Shown in pieces: positions 1 through 9,064 of a DNA stretch of 64,000 nucleotides. Below the pieces are notes generated by a model. That model was not told where the DNA came from. It did not search any database and was given only the letters and a program-made list of their open reading frames with translations. Positions within the stretch are counted from its first letter, which is position 1. Each line of letters starts with the position of its first letter. This DNA comes from Poa pratensis (lineage: Eukaryota > Streptophyta > Magnoliopsida > Poales > Poaceae): the NCBI GenBank assembly GCA_947311845.1, contig CAMZMU010000107.1:43570194-43634193 (forward strand). The letters are read 5' to 3'. The translations under genes and the position numbers were made by a program.

Positions 1-1045
1 GGAACCATTTTTTCGGTTCGGAACCATTCTCAAAAAGAACTATTTTTTCGGTTCGGAACCACTTTCAAAAATCGGAACCATTTTTCGGTTCGGGATCATT
101 TTCAAAAAGAACCATTTTTTCGGTTCGGAACCATTTTCGAAAAATCGGAACAATTTTTTTGGATTGGAACCTTTTTAAAAAATCGGAACCATTTTTCGGT
201 TCGGAACAATTTTCAAAAAGGAACCATTTTCGAAAAATCGGAACCATTTTCAAAAAATTGGAACCATTTTTTCGGTTCGGAACCATTTTCAAATAGAACC
301 ATTTTGAAAAATCGGAACCATTTTCAAAAAGAACCATTTTCAAAAAACAGAACCATTTTCGAAAAATTGGAACCATTTTTTCAGATTGGAACCATTTTTC
401 AAAAATCGGAACCATTTTTTTGGTTTGGAACCATTTCAAAAAATCGGAACCGTTTTTAAAAATCGGAACCATTTTTCGGTTCGGAAACATTTTTTCGGTT
501 CGGAACCATTATCAAAAATCGGAACCATTTTTTCGGTTCGGGACCATTTTCAAAAATCGGAACCATTTTTTGGGTTCGGGACCATTTTAAAAAAGAAACC
601 ATTTTTTCGGTTCGGAACCATTTTAAAAAAGAACCATTTTCGAAAAAATCGGAACCATTTTTTCGGTTTGGAACCATTTTTGAAAAATCGGAACCATTTT
701 TTTTGGTTTGGAACCATTTTAGAAAAGAACCATTTTTTCGGTTCGGAACCATTTTCAAAAAGAAACCATTTTTTCGGTTCGGAACCATTTTCAATAATCA
801 GAAACTATTTTTTTTTGGTTCGGAACCATTTTGAAAAAGGAACCATTTTCGAAAAACGTAACCTTTTTCCAAATCGAAACCATTTTCAAATCATTTTCGA
901 AAAATCGAAACCATTTTTTTCATTCAGAACCATTTTTTGTTCGGAACCATATTCTAAAAACGAACCATTTTTCGGTTCGGAACCATTTTTAAAAAGAAAC
1001 CATTATCGAAAAATCAGAACCATTTAAAAAAATATTTTCCAAAAT
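1..1045. repeat. Degenerate GAACCATTTT satellite block
   Basis: The block is built from an 18-20 bp unit, variants of GGAACCATTTTCAAAAATC alternating with GGAACCATTTTTCGGTTC, repeated with small indels and substitutions from the window start to about 1045. The long open frames here (positions 65-490, 386-1027 and 456-794) only translate the repeat (NHF, KWF and MVP runs), so I do not treat them as genes. A related block lies at 24850-25560. The array is cut by the window edge. Its transposon family is not recognised. Confidence 0.9.
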
Positions 1046-1290
1046 ATGAGCCATTTTCAAAATAAGCAAAAATTAAAACATAAAAGGAAAATTTAAAGTG
1101 AAACAGAAAACAAAAATAATAAAACCGAAAAGAAAACAGAGAAAGAAACGGTAAAAGAAACAGAAAAAGAAAATGGAAAATAAAAACGAAACGGAAAAAG
1201 AAAGAATAAAACGGAAAACTAAAAAGATAGAGAAAAAGAAACCCGAAAACCCAAAACTGGAAACAGATAAAAGAGAAAAATAATGATATG
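1046..1290. repeat. A/G-rich low-complexity tail of the satellite
   Basis: A purine-rich tract of GAAAC, GAAAAT and AAAAAG variants directly follows the satellite. A similar tract follows the second satellite block at 25570-25690. The shared order (GAACCATTTT array, then A/G tract) suggests both loci are copies of one larger repeat. No coding signal is visible: the minus-strand frames are poly-Phe/Ser/Leu. Confidence 0.75.
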
Positions 1291-1299
1291 TGAACGCAA

Positions 1300-1372
1300 A
1301 CATGATTGTAGCCCGATGGTTTCGTTCGCTGTAGGCGCACGTCGACGTCATAGGTTCGAATCCTGCCGTAGC
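1300..1372 (+). other. tRNA-like relic with pol III box A and box B
   Basis: A perfect box B (GGTTCGAATCC, 1353-1363) lies 44 nt downstream of a box-A-like TAGCCCGATGG (1309-1319), the arrangement of a tRNA gene or the head of a tRNA-derived SINE. I could not fold a convincing cloverleaf or acceptor stem by eye, so a functional tRNA is not claimed. The 315-bp tandem duplication starts 24 bp further on. Confidence 0.4.
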
Positions 1373-1395
1373 ACTATTATTCTCCTTTTTCGTGG

Positions 1396-2025
1396 TTGAG
1401 GAGCGCGAATGGGCCGGCCCAGTAACACTGCGCGACCGTAAAAGCTTCAGGCGCCGCTGAATTTCCGGACGCCAACGGGCGCCATATAGGTTCCACCCAG
1501 GGGCACCCCTTTTGTCGAAAATAAATAAATACGTACGGACCGGCCCAGCAGGGCACCGCGGGCGAGTCTATGATACCGTTAGCGCAGAGCGATATATAGT
1601 TGATGCGCTCACACCGACTCGATCACCCATTCGCCACTACCCAGGCCTGTCAATCAAGGCTCGAGGGCGTCTTTCTCTGGCCCAATCGCTAGCACGGAGG
1701 GAGCCACGGATTGAGGAGCGCGAATGGGCCGGCCCAGTAACACTGCGCGACCGTAAAAGCTTCAGGCGCCGCTGAATTTCCAGGACGCCAACGGGCGCCA
1801 TATAGGTTCCACCCAGGGGCACCCCTTTTGTCGAAAATAAATAAATACGTACGGACCGGCACAGCAGGGCACCGCGGGCGAGTCTATGATACCGTTAGCG
1901 CAGAGCGATATATAGTTGCTGCGCTCACACCGACTCGATCACCCATTCGCCACTACCCAGGCCTGTCAATCGAGGCTCGAGGGCGTCTTTCTCTGGCCCA
2001 ATCGCTAGCACGGAGGGAGCCATGG
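1396..2025 (+). repeat. Two-copy tandem duplication, about 315 bp per unit
   Basis: Unit 1 (1396-1710) and unit 2 (1711-2025) are nearly identical. Each runs from TTGAGGAGCGCGAATGGGCC to GCACGGAGGGAGCCA, with a one-base insertion (CCGG versus CCAGG) and a few substitutions. Each unit contains a box-A-like TTAGCGCAGAGCG (about 1579 and 1895), and a box-B-like GGTTCAATCC follows unit 2 at 2036-2045. The duplicated frames at 1512-1775 and 1828-2187 share a start but have no recognisable domain and diverge at the ends, so they are probably fortuitous. Confidence 0.85.
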
Positions 2026-2045
2026 ATTAGGTCGAGGTTCAATCC

Positions 2046-2370
2046 TTGTTCAAAAACAAAAGATCCCAGGACTACCCTGGAACTAGGAGGATGCACGCAT
2101 CCTGTGCTTCTTCATGTGCATGCATGGGCCAGGGTGATGTGCAACTTACGTGTATCGTGTGCATCATATAAAAATTGCGCAGAATAATTTTGTTTATCGT
2201 CAGCATCACCACTGAAGACTGATATAAAAAAAAGCAACCATGAAACCACATCGCGTAATCAGACAGTTATCAGCCAACGAGATTGAGCAATTGACCGAGC
2301 GGAAACACAACATCTCCTCGCCGTTCGCAAACCATTTACCTCGGAAACACAATATCACCATCCCGATGCA
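2046..2370. other. Unassigned flank of the Gypsy/Tat element
   Basis: No gene, structured repeat or transposon terminus is recognised here. Sequence continuity resumes at 21175 on the other side of the retrotransposon, so 2046-2370 and 21175 onward formed one stretch before insertion. Confidence 0.5.
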
Positions 2371-2375
2371 ACAAC
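2371..2375. other. Left 5-bp target duplication (ACAAC) of the Gypsy/Tat element
   Basis: ACAAC directly precedes the TG of the left LTR and recurs directly after the CA of the right LTR at 21170-21174. A perfect 5-bp duplication fixes the element's outer limits and shows the two LTRs belong to one insertion. Confidence 0.9.
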
Positions 2376-3394
2376 TGTCGTGGTGGTATCACGGCAGATG
2401 CCATGGGTATGGCTAAGTTATGGGGCCGATGGACGCTGTTCGATCCGGGGAGGGTTTGCGCTAAGGAGCACGCACAGATGAACACACAGAACCAAGAACA
2501 CACCGATCTACCCAGGTTTGGGGCCCTCGTGTGGAGGTAACACCCCTACTCCTGCCTATCTCTCTCTGTATATCTCGATGTCTCACAAGTACAAAGTGCT
2601 CCTCGAGTTGTATGATCCAACAATGGTGAAGTGCTCAAGGATGAAGATGCAGCTACGGGGGGAGAATGAGTCTCAGGGCATCGTCCCTCGCGCAGGAGGG
2701 GGTGATGCCCTATTTAAAGGCTAACCGAGTTACGGTATTGCCCCTCTCTGCACACTGTAGCAATGCCAACGGTGTGTCATGATGGCACTCCTGTCAGGGA
2801 CAAGACACGGCCTGCCCATCCTCTGCAGCCAACGGTACAGCTAGAATGTACCCTACTGCAGGGACAAGACGTGGCCTGCACATCCCTATCCTCATAGCCT
2901 TTTCCCCGGAAGCTCTGGAGTCAGCGGTCAGGTACAAACTTTCCCGCCGTTCCCGCAGCACGCTCCCCTGACATTCTCCGTGTCAGGCGCTCCCGTGCCA
3001 GAAGGGACTTGACAGCAGCATTGACTCCGTATCCGACACTGCGCTCCTCGCTCCTTTAACCCGGCATGGATATGTCGGGCTCTCCTTGGCTCTAACCCAG
3101 CATGGCTATGCCGGATATTCTTCTTGAGTTAACCCGGCATGGATATACCGGATACCTTGCCTCGGCGTAGACTCCTTGCCTGCATATAAGAACAACTTGG
3201 CAGTACCGACATTACTATGTCGGTAAGGTTATGTCGGACGAACTATGTCGGACCCACTATGTCGGACCAACTATGTCAGTTAGCACATATCGGCCACTCC
3301 GGACCTGTTTACCCCGGTCAGTTCCGTACCTTGATCCACACTTGGATATACCTTACACCATACCATGATCCTATCCGGGGGTAGCCCCCCGACA
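2376..3394 (-). repeat. 3' LTR of the Gypsy/Tat element (left copy)
   Basis: This 1019-bp LTR reads TGTCGGGGGGC at its start and CACCACGACA at its end on the minus strand. It aligns throughout with the right copy (15698-16655 plus 21111-21169) with scattered differences. It has a cluster of TATGTCGG motifs at 3060-3290 and a minus-strand TATA-like TTTAAATA at 2712-2719. That placement would put the R-U5 segment in the last 300 bp or so. Confidence 0.92.
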
Positions 3395-3409
3395 TTAGTC
3401 CCCGAAGCT
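3395..3409 (-). promoter_or_regulatory. Polypurine-tract region of the Gypsy/Tat element
   Basis: Directly upstream of the 3' LTR on the minus strand is AGCTTCGGGGACTAA, a purine-rich stretch where plus-strand DNA synthesis would be primed. It parallels the tract GCTTGGGGGCTAA before the 3' LTR of element B at 48479-48491. It is purine-rich but not purely purine. Confidence 0.55.
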
Positions 3410-4033
3410 GGTGCGGTCCTACAGACTTGGATGAAGGGCCACACCAGGTTTACCAAAACCAGACCAATCCGAGATAAATATCCGGCATAGCTATGTCGGA
3501 GCCATCCAACAGTAAGAATCCAAACTTCCTTTTTTTCATCATCTGCGATTATGTCGGTTTGGCCGACACAACAGAGATTGTCTTGATCCTTCCGAGGATA
3601 TAGTTGCTGCACACTCGTGAACTGTTTCCGACATTCCCCGTATGTCAGTTTCCCCTTCCTGGTGAGGTTCTCATAACCTCGGTTGAGTGCTCACCATCGC
3701 ACTTGGTAGAACCACAGTGTTTATCTCATCGATTCTCACGCCCGGACAGACATGTCTCTGCATGTTCTGTACGCACGTCACACTGACCCCACCTCCTGTC
3801 ACGTCTGTCAACGCACTTGAGTGCGTTTGACCGCACGACGCGCACGCCGCGCCGCATCTTTTTGAAACTCCCGCCCGTTGGTGTTCCACTAACCGCGCCC
3901 TGGGCAGTTACGATCTTGTGGCCGTTCGTGCGGTTGCCCGCACCACTAACCGCGGCGATCATGCACAGGAGATCCCGCGGCGGTTTCGGAAACCGCCCAC
4001 GATCGCTCCGCTAACCGCGCCCTCCCCGCGCCC

Positions 4034-4040
4034 ATAAATA
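4034..4040 (+). promoter_or_regulatory. TATA box of the antisense gene
   Basis: ATAAATA sits in a GC-rich stretch. About 30 bp downstream is a CT-rich leader typical of plant transcription starts (about 4065-4080), followed by an untranslated exon and a clean GT...AG intron (4240-4459). It points away from the retrotransposon's own LTR promoter. The assignment rests on sequence only. Confidence 0.6.
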
Positions 4041-5342
4041 GGTGGCAAGGGGCTCCACTTCTCCTTTCTTCCCCATAACTCCCCTTTGCGCCATCGCCGC
4101 CGCCGCGTGAAGCTCATCACCACCGCAGCATGGAGAACCCTGTGCGCCGCCGTCGAGCGGAATCCGCCGCTCCGCCGCCGCGCCGGAGTCTCCACCGCCA
4201 CGCTTCGCATTCCTCTCAACCTGCGCATCCGATCCTCCGGTGAGTTCCTCATCTGCCCGATCCTCTCCAAGCGATTTAGGACTAGGATCTTCCGTCGCCG
4301 CTCATGCGTAGTTCTTGAATAGATTTCCTTTTCTCCCCTTTTGTAGATCTTCTCCCCCACACTTGATCCTTAGAAACTTGTTCTTTCTAGCTATCTCTTT
4401 TTCCTCCACCGTGAACACACCAAAGTGCTCACCGCCGGCGAATTCCCACATTTGTGCAGGTTTTCCTCTCCGAGATGTCTTCCCGCCATACCCCGGATTC
4501 TGTCGACATTCCCGTGGAAGAGGGAGAGGGGAGAGCGAGGTGGATGGGAGGGCTCCGACATTACCCAAGGTGAGATAGATTGGCTAAAGCGAACTCGGCG
4601 CATTCCGGAATGGGTGGAATGTCGGGTCCCGGGCAAGGAGGCCGAGCCGAACATAAAACCCGGAGAACGGGCGGTCTTCGTCGCGCACTTCGAGCGCGGC
4701 TTTGGACTCCCGGCGAGCAAGTTCTTCCATGACTTTCTAACCCGGTTTGGCCTTCAACCTCACCTCCTCCCTGCAAATGCCATCACCACTCTTTCTTCCT
4801 ACGTGTCCTTCTCCGAGGGATACCTCGGTCTCTGGCCCACAGTCGACCTTTGGGCCAAATACTTTCAGCTCCGGAAGCAAAGCATTCCGGACCCAGAGAA
4901 CATGGATCTCCCCAAACAGATGACTGCTTGCGGGGCGGCCACCGTCACACCTCGGAAGAAATCCATTTTCCTCGGATCCCCTGCCTGGAGTCATGCCGGA
5001 AATGGCAGCGCACTTTCTTCTATGTGAAGAACCCGGATGGCGAAGATGATTTCCTCAACCTGCCGGAGTGGAATCCTGCTACCCCTTCTGAACAGCGCAA
5101 CTGGGGATTTGACCCGAAGACCTCCAGCCCCGAGATCAATGTGATTCACAAACTCGTCGAGTCGTTTCAGGATGAGGACGGGCTGGAGGCTGATGACCTC
5201 TTGCGAACCTTCGTGATTCACCGAGTTTCCCCCCTCCAAGAACGAGTTCACAAGATCTGCCACATGAGTGGCCGGTATGATCCTACTCGGACCAGCACAC
5301 ATGAGCTGACCAAACCTGAGATTTGGAGAAGAGTCAAGGCCA

Positions 5343-5483
5343 GTAAGTATCTAGCAGGGCAAACCCCCCTCCGCAAGTAAGTATCTAGCAACTTATACCG
5401 ACATAATTTCCTTCCCGAGATAACTTTTATGTCGGCAGCATATATACTCTTAGTGTAACCTGACATTTGCACTCATGCTGCAG
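5343..5483 (+). other. Antisense-gene intron with a duplicated 5' splice site
   Basis: Two copies of GTAAGTATCTAGCA occur 34 bp apart (5343 and 5377), both good donor sites, before the acceptor CTGCAG ending at 5483. Either donor could be used; the segment between them would add a short peptide. The placement and duplication are seen directly, splicing is inferred. Confidence 0.5.
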
Positions 5484-6828
5484 AGATTTACTCGGCAAAC
5501 AACTGAAGATGGAGCGAACCCCTCCGAGAAGTGGGGCGAGGATTTGCCTATCCCGGCCGTCACCAAGGCTGAAGACCCGGATGACGAGGATCACATGCCC
5601 ATTCCCACAGCTCGCCCCTCTGCCTCGGGTAAGCCTCGAGTCAAAGCTTCAGTCCGAGATTGGTCAGACGACGATGACGACTGCCAACTTTTAGAGCCTA
5701 TAGATGCTCTTCCCATCGCGTTTGCTCACCCACTAACCTCGGACTCAGCTAACCCGACCGGCCCGAGCACAACTCGCAAGCGCACAGGGACCGGCACTTC
5801 GGAGACCGGGACATCAACAACCTTGGAGCCTCCTCCGAAGAAAGCCAAGAGGGTTAAGAAGTCCGGCAATATACTTCGGGCAAGAGGCCGCCAGTTACCG
5901 AAGGGTAATGAACTCTTTACCAATACACCTGCTTTCTTTACTTCTTGACCGAGATAACCTTTTCCCGAGATCAATTTTCTTTTTTACTTTGCTGCAGGGA
6001 TGTCCGTCAAGTTCCCCAGACCGCTTCCTCGATGCGTTCTCCTATCTCGGCGCCCGAGATAACTCGGTCTGCCGAGGTTGAGGCTGCTAGCCTGACCAGG
6101 GTCGGCCCTACCTCGCCACCTCTTACTCCTACCGGCACATCGCCGCCGAGCTCTCAAGCTGCTCCTGGAGGAGCTCAAGGAAACCCGGAGACTCCGGCCC
6201 CTGACCAAGACATAGATTCCGGTGTCCATACTTTGGACTCCGACATGGTGCGGCCCGAAGCTCTGGTAGTACCGGACCAGCAGCAACCACCTCAACCACC
6301 ACCACAGCCACAACAGCAGCAGCAGAAACAGAAGCAGCAGCAGCAACAACAGCAGCAACAACAACAGCAGAAGAAACAGAAGCAGCAGAAGCAGCTGCAC
6401 CCGCAGCAGCAACAGCAACCACAACCACAACCACCGCAGCAGTCACCGCGCATGCCATCTCCATCCCCGAAGTCTCCTGCTACGACATCGCGTAAAACCA
6501 GCTCCTCGAACAAATCGACATCAAGCCAACTGGCCACCGGGACAGCGCTGGTTACCTCGGACAAGCAGCCCAAGGTGACTCCAAAGCAAGCCCTGATGGC
6601 TTTTGTCTCCCGAGCTTCAGCAGCCCGCTGGGGTTTCCCCTGCTACGCACCTCTACTGGCCACAGCTTGGGCTCAGTGGAGCATTATGACCTGGATTGGA
6701 ACTCCGCCGACATAAGCGAGGTTTCATCCCGAGATCCAGTTGCCCATCATCCTGCTGGTCCAAATGCTATTGCTCAGGCCATGCATACAATGCAGGTCGC
6801 AGCCCTCCATGCCAGCAAGACTGTCAAG

Positions 6829-7109
6829 GTAAATTCTCCTCAACTTAATCTTTCCTTACTTTACTATAGATCCTACACATATTATCCCCAGTCCCCGAGA
6901 TTCGGGTTAAATGGTTGATGCTCAACCGAGTAAAAAATCACTTGGCGCGAATCTTCCATAAAACACCTCGATTTCCAGTCCCCGAGACTCGAGTCGAGTT
7001 TACTCGGCTTGAGTCTTGAAAAAACTCCGACACACCCAGTCCCCGAGACTCGAGTTGAGTTTACTCGGCTTGAGTCTTGATACTAATACCGACACTTCCC
7101 CTTTTTCAG
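6829..7109 (+). repeat. Antisense-gene intron containing a 64-bp-spaced direct repeat
   Basis: The intron runs from GTAAATTC to TTTTTCAG. It contains two near-identical 45-bp copies of CCAGTCCCCGAGACTCGAGT... ending GGCTTGAGTCTTGA (about 6975-7018 and 7039-7082), plus a shorter related piece near 6890. The repeats carry CTCGAG and CTCGG motifs found elsewhere in the element. Confidence 0.6.
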
Positions 7110-8369
7110 GATAGCCTTAATGCTCGGACCAAGGTATTCCAGACCTTGCTCCTGGATCACAAGAAGCTCCGAGATTCCCACAAGCGCTTGAAAGCGGAGC
7201 AGAAGAAACGGGGTGATGCGCACAATGCTGCGCTCAAAAAGGAGCAAGATGAAGTAGCCCGGCTCCAAAGGGAACTTGAGCGGGTGCAGAAGCAGCGGGA
7301 AAAGGATGCCCAAAAGCTCAAATCCGAGATGAAGGCAGCTGTTGCCGCGGAGAAGAAACTCCGGGAGGATGATGCTGTGAAGCATAAGGAGATCCTTGGC
7401 GAGACCATGGCCCGCGTTACCTCGGCTCAAGAAGCCCTGGATGCCCTTCAGGCGAAATGCGATAGCTGGTTGGCCACCCTGGTCTGGATCAACCAGGAGA
7501 TGAACCGTAAGCTTTCTCCGTCCCCTTTTTTCCGCCCACACCGACATTTGCCCTATGTCGGAATACGACTTAACCTGCTTACAGCTTTTCTCACTTCAGA
7601 AAACTTCGCTCACACTCAAGTTGATGCCTTAAACATCACCAATAAGGCCCGAGAAAGAAAATCCGAGGCTGGCCCCATTTCAGACGAGTGGGACATTGAA
7701 GACCATCTCACAGCACTGAAGGCCCGGATCTCTCCATTGAAGACCATTGGCACTGAGCTTCTTGAAGCCAGCGTCCGGGTTTACCAGACACTGTGGCCTA
7801 CTGCTGCAACTCCGGCCACCACTGCCGAATTAGCCAAGTGTTTGTTGACCGCCGAGAGAAGACTCCGGGAGTGGAAATCCTCTTCAGCTCGCGCCGGCGT
7901 AGACCAAGCACTGACCTTTGTGATGTCTTGGTACGAGATCATCGAGCTCGAGTCACTGAAGTCTCTACGTGCTCATTCACAGTGGACTGAAGATCCGATA
8001 TTAATCGCACGCCGCAAGGAGGCAGCTGCCTTCATGGCCAGCTACGCTCAAACTCGGTACTTCATCCCTGGGGATGTTTACTCCGACGTTGAAGACTACG
8101 CTGATGACAACGACGATGAAGAGACCGACGACGAGGGAGTGGACGAAGAGATTGAAGCTGAGGCAGCCGACACTGCCACCGACATAGCAGCCGAGACCGC
8201 CGAGCAGCCTGCCACCGAGATAACTCCAGAAGCAGCCTCCGACACTGCCGTAACCTCGGCAGCCACTCCAACTCCCGAGGTTGCTCCATCAACCAAAAGT
8301 GCTCCTGCTCCCGAGGTTGCTCCTACCAAAGGCCCTGCCGATCCGAGCTCCTCTGGCACTACCTCATGA

Positions 8370-9064
8370 ACTTATCATAAGTAGAATTATCAAATCCCCG
8401 GAATGCCGGGTGCAGATGTAAATATACCTTTAAGTATTTCACCGTGCTACTTCTATTTTGCTACTCTCATTTGAAAACGGTTTAATGCCGGATCACTTTG
8501 CACCAAGTCCCCTAGTTTACTTTCTTGTTTACTATACTTAGTAATCTGTTCTTGTCTACCATTTTGGCGTTCGACAGTCGAGTCACAAGACCAAAATTAT
8601 AGCATACAGTACTTGTAAAATTTTGAGGTATGATTCATAGTCATCCGACACAAAGAAAAGGAATGAAAAACCGGGTTAGTAAACGACATATGTCGGATCT
8701 TTTTAGGACCGAGTCCCCGAGTCCACTTTCATGTTTACCATATACCATAACCTCTGCTCTTGACTGCCATTTCGGCGTTCGTCAGTCGAGTCACAAGATC
8801 ACAACAAAATAGCATACATTACTTGAACTTTGAAACGAGTCAAAAAATCATCCGACATATGAACAACATAGAAAAAACAGAGATAAAACACATGCATATG
8901 GACAAGGCAGTTCCCGAGTTTCATCTCGGAGTGCCGGCATTTCAATCAGCTGAAACCGAGATACATACATTACGCCCTTTATGAGTAAAAGGGACGAAGC
9001 ATGGCTACATTCCAGGGTCGTTTGGTCTCCTCTCCGGATTTGTCCATTACATTTTTCTCGGTTC
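8370..9064. repeat. Non-coding spacer with a diverged direct repeat, 207-bp offset
   Basis: This lies between the antisense gene stop and the integrase stop. About 110 bp at 8505-8615 recur at 8711-8825, with shared GGCGTTCG(A/T)CAGTCGAGTCACAAGA and ATAGCATACA(G/T)TACTTG at an offset of about 207 bp. Both genes converge here, so the segment probably holds both 3' ends. No coding potential was seen. Confidence 0.65.

Larger units (their letters stand above)
4475..8369 (+). pseudogene. Antisense multi-exon gene of the Tat element (Transposase_28-like, polyQ, coiled coil)
   Basis: The gene lies opposite to gag-pol between pol and the 3' LTR. Probable exons are 5' UTR to 4239, then 4460-5342, 5484-5904, 5998-6828, 7110-7506 and 7600-8369, with GT...AG introns of 93-281 bp. 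The 4560-5340 part (GEIDWLKRTRRIPEWVECR, then FFYVKNPDGEDDF and RNWGF) resembles Pfam Transposase_28, annotated 'putative gypsy type transposon'; its function is unknown. Next come an acidic, basic-patch region (PPPKKAKRVKK), a polyglutamine tract coded at 6310-6425, an Ala/Lys/Glu coiled coil (7110-7500), and an acidic Asp/Glu- then Ala/Pro/Thr-rich tail. Frames break near 4530, 4969 and 6690, so this copy looks disabled. A nuclear, DNA- or protein-binding role is only a guess. Confidence 0.72.

Noticed and set aside
65..1340. Long open frames on both strands (up to 213 codons)
   Set aside because: They translate the GAACCATTTT satellite and A/G tract and repeat the same few residues, with no domain.
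1300..1372. Functional tRNA gene
   Set aside because: Box A and B are present, but no convincing acceptor stem or cloverleaf could be drawn by eye. Kept only as a relic.
1512..2187. Two frames beginning with the same peptide (MSKINKYVRT)
   Set aside because: They are copies of one frame in the 315-bp tandem duplication. No domain, and the ends differ.
5984..6573. Poly-Leu, poly-Val/Ala and poly-Cys frames on the minus strand
   Set aside because: Antisense shadows of the CAG/CAA polyglutamine tract of the plus-strand gene.
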